Shown here piece by piece: positions 6,340 to 10,084 of a stretch of DNA of 10,084 nt. Source of the DNA: Candidatus Effluviviaceae Genus I sp. Its GTDB lineage: Bacteria > Joyebacterota > Joyebacteria > Joyebacterales > Joyebacteraceae. The DNA is taken from NCBI GenBank assembly GCA_016867725.1, contig VGIX01000047.1:1-10084 (forward strand), in the 5' to 3' direction. A program made the position numbers and the translations under genes. The stretch's first letter is position 1. Every line of letters starts with the position of its first letter. The notes under the pieces were generated by a model. It made no database searches and was not told the DNA's origin. It worked only from the letters and a program-made list of their open reading frames with translations.

Positions 6340-7746
6340 ATGAGACGCGGAACTCGCCGCGCTTCCGAGCGGCTTGTTGTGAGAAGAGCCCGCGCCTCGG
6401 ATCGGGACGCCATCCTCGAGATGGCGTCTCGCATCTGGGGCGGCACCGACTATCTCCCGGCGGTCTGGGACAAGTGGCTCCTCGACCGGCGCGGCATGCT
6501 GCTCACGGCGACGCTCGGCGGGCGCCCGGTCGGCATGTCGAAGGTGACGCTGCTTGCGCCCGGCGAGGTGTGGCTCGAGGGACTGAGGCTGGACCCCGCG
6601 CTCCAGGGCCGCGGCCTCTCGCGGCAGATCAACAGAGGGACGTTCCGCGCGGCGCTCAGCCTCCGACCGAAGAGCATCCGCTACGCGACCGGGCTGTCCA
6701 ACGCGGCGTCCCGCCACCTCGCCGAGGTGCGCGGGTTCTGGCTCGTCGCGCGCGGCAGGTACCTCGTCGCGCCGACGGAGCCCGCCCGCTCCCTCCTCTC
6801 CCGCGTCGCGATCGGCCGCGACCGCGACGCGGTCACGCGGTTCGTCCTGGCGTCCGAATGCCACCGTGCCATGAGCGGGCTCTACGGCGTGTCGTGGACG
6901 TTCCCCGCGCTCGACAGACGGCGCATCCGCCGGCTCATCGCCGACGGGCGCGTGCTCGTGCTGCCGAGGAAGGGACACGTGCGGGCCGTCGCGGTGTGGG
7001 ACCGCGGGCGCATTGACGGCGAGGTCTGCCTGGGGTACGCCGACGGCAGCGACGCCGACCTCGCCCGCTTCGCGCGCGACGTGCGAGCGATCGCCGCGCG
7101 GTCCGGCGAGACCGAGGTCTCCGCGATGCTCCCGCCGGGGCGCATCGCCGACGTCGTGCACCGCTCGGGGTTCCGGGCCGACCCGCCGGGGAACGCGATC
7201 GTGTACGAGCTGGGCGCGGCGCGGTTCCGCCGCGGCGAGGAGCCGCTCGAGGACGTGCTCGAGCGCGCTCTGAACAGGCACTCCGAGGAGGCCGCCGATC
7301 TCCTCGCGCGGCTCCTCGTCGAGCGCGCCGGACGCCCGGTGCTGTTCGAGAACGCGCGCGACTTCGTCTATCGCCACTGCGTCCCCGACCCGCGGCGCGA
7401 GCTGTTCCAGCGCGTGGAGAAGCTCTCCAACAGGTTCAGCGTGCACTGGATGCGGAACGCGCTCCGCGTCGTCCTCGACCACCTCATCGAGCGGTGCGGG
7501 ATCGACGGGAGCGCGCTGTCCGTGCGCGGCGCGACGGCGACCGTGCGCTACCGCGGAAGACCGTTCCTGCGCATGTCCGTGCGCGGGCCGCTCCTCAGGG
7601 TCAGGATCCTGCCGCGCGGGCCCTCCGTGGACGTGAGGGACACCGCCGGCCTGGCGCGGGCGACGCGCGCCGTAGACGCGGCCGCGCGCGCCGCCGAGCG
7701 GAGGCCTAGCGCCTCCTCCCGCCCCGCCCCGAGGTGGTCGCTCTAG
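6340..7746 (+). CDS. GNAT-family N-acetyltransferase with long C-terminal extension
   Basis: This encodes 468 residues from the ATG at 6340. The N-terminal 12-143 is a GNAT acyl-CoA-dependent transferase domain: strand LVVRRARASDRDAI, then VWLEGLRLDPALQGRGLSRQI (78-97). In this stretch Q89-G-R-G-L-S94 is the acetyl-CoA pyrophosphate loop (usual Q-x-x-G-x-G/A, last position Ser here), followed by IRYATGLSNAASRHLAEVRGF (113-133), the usual GNAT motif B region. Residues about 155-293 could be a second, degenerate GNAT-like domain (no Q-x-x-G-x-A loop; ends in HRSGFRADPPGNAIVYEL). About 294-440 is an alpha/beta region of no family I recognise, and the end is basic and Ala-rich. The substrate is unknown. 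A GTG at 6310 would add 10 residues but would leave a leader of only about 14 nt with no ribosome site; the ATG has a weak AGAGG very close to it. The 3' end overlaps the convergent transketolase gene by 41 bp. Confidence 0.85.
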   Translation: MRRGTRRASERLVVRRARASDRDAILEMASRIWGGTDYLPAVWDKWLLDRRGMLLTATLGGRPVGMSKVTLLAPGEVWLEGLRLDPALQGRGLSRQINRGTFRAALSLRPKSIRYATGLSNAASRHLAEVRGFWLVARGRYLVAPTEPARSLLSRVAIGRDRDAVTRFVLASECHRAMSGLYGVSWTFPALDRRRIRRLIADGRVLVLPRKGHVRAVAVWDRGRIDGEVCLGYADGSDADLARFARDVRAIAARSGETEVSAMLPPGRIADVVHRSGFRADPPGNAIVYELGAARFRRGEEPLEDVLERALNRHSEEAADLLARLLVERAGRPVLFENARDFVYRHCVPDPRRELFQRVEKLSNRFSVHWMRNALRVVLDHLIERCGIDGSALSVRGATATVRYRGRPFLRMSVRGPLLRVRILPRGPSVDVRDTAGLARATRAVDAAARAAERRPSASSRPAPRWSL

Positions 7747-9889
7747 GCGACTTCCTGCCCGCGGGCTTCTTCGCTCGGGTGGGCGCCTTCTTCTTCGCCG
7801 TCCGCGCATGGGCCTTCCCGCCGCGCCCGCGCGCCGACGTCCTCGTGCCGCCCGCCGCCGGCTTCGACGTGAGCCGCTTCACCTTGAGGTCGTACAGACG
7901 CTTCGCCTCGACGGCGATGTGCTCCGCCGAGACTTCGAACTCCTTCACGAGCTCCCACGGCGCGCCCGACTCGCCGAACCGGTCCTTGACGCCGACCATC
8001 CCGACGCCCACCGGCAGTCCGTAGAGCGCGGGCGCCTTCGCCAGCACCGCGGCCACGAGGTTCCCGAACCCGCCGACCTGGTGCTCCTCGGCCGTCACGA
8101 CGATGCCGGTCTCCGCCGCGGCCGCGATGATGGCGGCCTCATCGAGCGGCCTGACCGTGTGGACGTTCAACACCCTCGTCTCGATGTCGTACTCGTTCTT
8201 GAGGATCCACGCGGCGCGCATCGCCTCGGGCACCGACGGCCCGCACGCGGCGATCGTGAGGTCCTCGCCCTCGCTCTTGTACTTCGACGCGAGCGCGTGC
8301 TGGAAGGCGTCCTTGAAGCGGTCCTTCGGGCCGCGGAAGCGGATGACGTTGGCCTTGCCGAACGCGTACGGCGTCTTCTCGTCCGTGACGACCGGCGTGG
8401 CCTCGCGCGCGAACCGCAGGTACTTCGGCCCCTTGACCTTGAAGAGCAGGTGCTCGCTCGCGCGCTTCGTCTCGACCGCGTCGCACGGCACCTCGATGTG
8501 CATCCCCGGGAGCCCGCACATCAGGAAGAACTCCTCGAGGGCCTGGTGCGTCGCGCCGTCCGGCCCGACCGACACGCCGCCGTGCGCGCCGGCGATGAAG
8601 ACGTTGAAGCCGCCGTAGCACACCGTCGTCCGGAGTTGGTCCCAGTTCCGCCCGGACGCGAACACGCCGTAGGTGCCGAACACCGGCAGCCTGCCCTCCT
8701 TCGCGAGGCCGGCGCACACGCCCGTCCCCGACTGCTCGGCGATGCCGACGGAGATCCAGCGGTCCTTCCGCTCGGGGTTCTTCTCGTAGAAGTAGCTGAT
8801 GGTGATGGAGCCGGAGATGTCCGCGCCGAGGCACACGACCCGCTCGTCACCGCCCTTCTCGGCGAGGCATCGCCCGAACCCCATCCTGGTCGGGTCCATG
8901 TCCGCCCGCATCGTCTGCGAGCAGTTCCAGAAGTAGTCGCGCGAGAACTTCGGCTGCTTGGCCTCGAGCTTCTTCGCCGCCTTCGCCTGATGGCCGGCGG
9001 CCTTCTTGAGGAGCCGCTGCACCGGGAGCTTCTTGTCCAGGCCGAGCTCCTTGAGCCCCTCCCACATCTGCTCGATGCTCGGGGACTTCCCGTGCCACCC
9101 CGCCACGTCCTCCATGAAGCTCACGCCCTTCCCCTTCACGGTGTCCGCGAGGATGAGCGTCGGCTTGCCCTTGGTCATCCTGGCGCGCTCGAAGGCATCG
9201 ACGATCTCCTCCATGTTGTGACCGTCGATCTCGATGACGTTCCAGTTGAAGGACTTGTACTTCTCCACGAGCGGGTCCACACCCATCACGTCCTCGACCC
9301 ACCCGTCGATCTGGAGCCGGTTCTTGTCGATGATGCCGCACAGGCTGTCGAGCTTGAAGTGCCCGGCCTCCATCACGGCCTCCCAGATCTGCCCCTCCTG
9401 CTGCTCGCCGTCGCCCATGATGCAGTAGACGCGGCTGTCGCGCTTGTCGAGGCGCGCGGCGAGCGCCATGCCGACGGCGACCGACAGGCCCTGGCCCAGC
9501 GACCCCGACGAGACCTCGACGCCGGGGAGCTTGAGCCAGTGGGGGTGTCCCTGGAAGGGCGAGTAGAGCTTGCGGAGCGTCACGACGTCCTCGACGTCGC
9601 AGAACCCGGCCATGCCGAGCCCGAGGTAGAGCGACGGCGCCTTGTGGCCGGTGGACCAGATGATGCGGTCGCGGTCCTGCCACGAGGGGTTCTTCGGGTC
9701 GTGGTCCGCGACGTGGAGGTAGAGCGCGGCGGTGATGTCCATGATGGACAGCGTCCCGCCGGCGTGGCCGGACCCGGCGGCCGCGAGCGCGACGAGGTTG
9801 TACCCGCGCATGAGGTTCGCCGCGTCCTTGAGCTCCTCCACCGTGTAGCTCTTCGTCACCTGCCCGGTCTTCGAACTCCTGATGGCCAT
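7706..9889 (-). CDS. tkt: transketolase with basic C-terminal tail
   Basis: This encodes 727 residues. The enzyme is thiamine-diphosphate dependent and moves two-carbon units between sugar phosphates in the cytoplasmic non-oxidative pentose phosphate pathway. All three domains are present. The TPP domain has GSGHAGG (39-45; catalytic His H42), GHKAPSLY (81-88), GSLGQGLS (129-136), G159-D160-G161 to N190 for Mg-TPP, and GWHGKSP (264-270). The Pyr domain has the activating Glu E385 in VGIAEQ and GPDGATHQALEE (442-453). The C-terminal domain has HTVRPLD (577-583) and EEHQVGGFGN (601-610). The IAEQ form resembles animal TKT and the two-subunit prokaryotic enzymes rather than the REH form of E. 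coli TktA. A K/A-rich linker (286-314) joins the halves, as if split subunits were fused. Residues 671-727 form an extra tail with 21 Lys/Arg and no Asp/Glu. The ATG at 9889 is chosen for its AAGGAG; earlier codons look non-coding. Confidence 0.95.
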   Translation of the reverse strand: MAIRSSKTGQVTKSYTVEELKDAANLMRGYNLVALAAAGSGHAGGTLSIMDITAALYLHVADHDPKNPSWQDRDRIIWSTGHKAPSLYLGLGMAGFCDVEDVVTLRKLYSPFQGHPHWLKLPGVEVSSGSLGQGLSVAVGMALAARLDKRDSRVYCIMGDGEQQEGQIWEAVMEAGHFKLDSLCGIIDKNRLQIDGWVEDVMGVDPLVEKYKSFNWNVIEIDGHNMEEIVDAFERARMTKGKPTLILADTVKGKGVSFMEDVAGWHGKSPSIEQMWEGLKELGLDKKLPVQRLLKKAAGHQAKAAKKLEAKQPKFSRDYFWNCSQTMRADMDPTRMGFGRCLAEKGGDERVVCLGADISGSITISYFYEKNPERKDRWISVGIAEQSGTGVCAGLAKEGRLPVFGTYGVFASGRNWDQLRTTVCYGGFNVFIAGAHGGVSVGPDGATHQALEEFFLMCGLPGMHIEVPCDAVETKRASEHLLFKVKGPKYLRFAREATPVVTDEKTPYAFGKANVIRFRGPKDRFKDAFQHALASKYKSEGEDLTIAACGPSVPEAMRAAWILKNEYDIETRVLNVHTVRPLDEAAIIAAAAETGIVVTAEEHQVGGFGNLVAAVLAKAPALYGLPVGVGMVGVKDRFGESGAPWELVKEFEVSAEHIAVEAKRLYDLKVKRLTSKPAAGGTRTSARGRGGKAHARTAKKKAPTRAKKPAGRKSPRATTSGRGGRRR

Positions 9890-9895
9890 GACGCT

Positions 9896-9901
9896 CTCCT
9901 T
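9896..9901 (-). promoter_or_regulatory. Shine-Dalgarno fixing the transketolase start
   Basis: AAGGAG on the - strand ends 6 nt before the ATG at 9889. The open frame extends upstream to an ATG at 10030, but that stretch (RFRPRAGAFRCTRG type) has no resemblance to transketolase, so the downstream ATG is the real start. Confidence 0.85.
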
Positions 9902-10000
9902 GGGTCTGTGAGGGGTCCCTTCGACGCCTCGAACGGTATGGGCGAGCGGGCCGCGGGTGCAGCGAAAGGCCCCAGCCCGTGGGCGGAATCGTTCCGGGAG

Positions 10001-10027
10001 GCTATCACAGGCGGGAGGGGAAGTAAA
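10001..10027 (-). promoter_or_regulatory. possible promoter of the transketolase gene
   Basis: The only AT-rich elements upstream of the gene are TTTACT (10027-10022) and GATAGC (10006-10001) with a 15-bp spacer. The second is preceded by TGT, an extended -10 feature. Both hexamers match consensus poorly and the spacer is short. This is offered only because the rest of the 9890-10030 leader is GC-rich and has no better candidate. The leader would be about 105 nt. Confidence 0.25.
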
Positions 10028-10050
10028 CACCGCGCCGGGGGCCGGGCGGT

Positions 10051-10084
10051 GGGGCGGGGGGGTGCGGGGGGGGGGGCGGGGGGG
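10051..10084. repeat. poly-G low-complexity right edge
   Basis: 30 of the last 34 bases are G, including runs of 7 (10056-10062), 11 (10066-10076) and 7 (10078-10084). It encodes nothing. It may be a sequencing or assembly artefact at a contig end, or a genuine G-tract with quadruplex potential. Confidence 0.85.

Noticed and set aside
2790-7016. A 1,408-codon open frame on the + strand opposite the protease gene, crossing into the GNAT gene
   Set aside because: Its translation is Arg/Val/His/Ala-rich with no domain or signal. It lies antisense to a protein with clear homology and runs through the divergent promoter region. Stop-free shadow frames of this kind are expected in very GC-rich DNA.
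6322-7809. A 495-codon - strand open frame opposite the GNAT gene
   Set aside because: It is an Arg/Pro/Ala-rich shadow; the + strand frame has a genuine GNAT domain and a promoter.
9890-10030. N-terminal extension of the transketolase to an ATG at 10030
   Set aside because: The extra 47 residues do not resemble the family and the start at 9889 has a well-placed AAGGAG.
1-10084. CRISPR arrays, tRNA or rRNA genes, insertion sequences, attachment sites
   Set aside because: No spaced direct repeats, cloverleaf-like sequences, transposase frames or terminal inverted repeats were seen on reading both strands.

Overview
The window is very GC-rich (about 70% by eye), densely coded and contains no mobile element, CRISPR array, tRNA or rRNA that I can see. 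The best taxonomic clue is a 1,248-residue secreted gingipain-type protease. It ends in a FlgD-like Ig/'PNPFNP' sorting module, a C-terminal architecture typical of the FCB group of bacteria (Bacteroidetes/Fibrobacteres relatives and uncultured phyla such as Eisenbacteria, Krumholzibacteriota, Latescibacteria). Together with the high GC this suggests an uncultured, GC-rich FCB-type lineage. That placement is inference from one gene family and composition. The last 34 bases are almost pure G, so the right edge is probably a contig end.

Layout. (1) 29-1343, + strand: a small MscS mechanosensitive channel and a UspA-type stress protein, overlapping by 29 bp, each with a strong Shine-Dalgarno. 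A four-codon tail of another gene may precede them. (2) 1340-2284, - strand: a trehalose-6-phosphate-phosphatase-fold HAD protein, tail to tail with the Usp gene so that both stop codons lie in one CTAG. Its nucleophile Asp, Lys and GDDxTDE motifs are intact, but five other positions conserved in OtsB are replaced. (3) 2346-6092, - strand: the secreted C25 protease. A strong GC hairpin separates its end from the HAD gene. (4) 6093-6339: a compact divergent control region with two good sigma70-like promoters placed back to back. (5) 6340-7746, + strand: a long GNAT-family protein with an extra C-terminal half. (6) 7706-9889, - strand: a complete transketolase with a 57-residue, strongly basic tail. 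Its 3' end overlaps the GNAT gene by 41 bp. (7) 9890-10084: leader and upstream region of the transketolase gene, running into the poly-G edge.

Function. The left block has a stress/osmotic theme: a hypo-osmotic release valve, an ATP-type stress protein and, opposite them, a relative of a trehalose biosynthesis enzyme. The middle gene makes an exported protease. The transketolase is central carbon metabolism (non-oxidative pentose phosphate pathway). The GNAT protein has no assigned substrate. I see no single multi-gene novel system. The most interesting items are the remodelled OtsB-like active site, the histone-like tail on the transketolase, the divergent promoter pair and the unassigned half of the GNAT protein.
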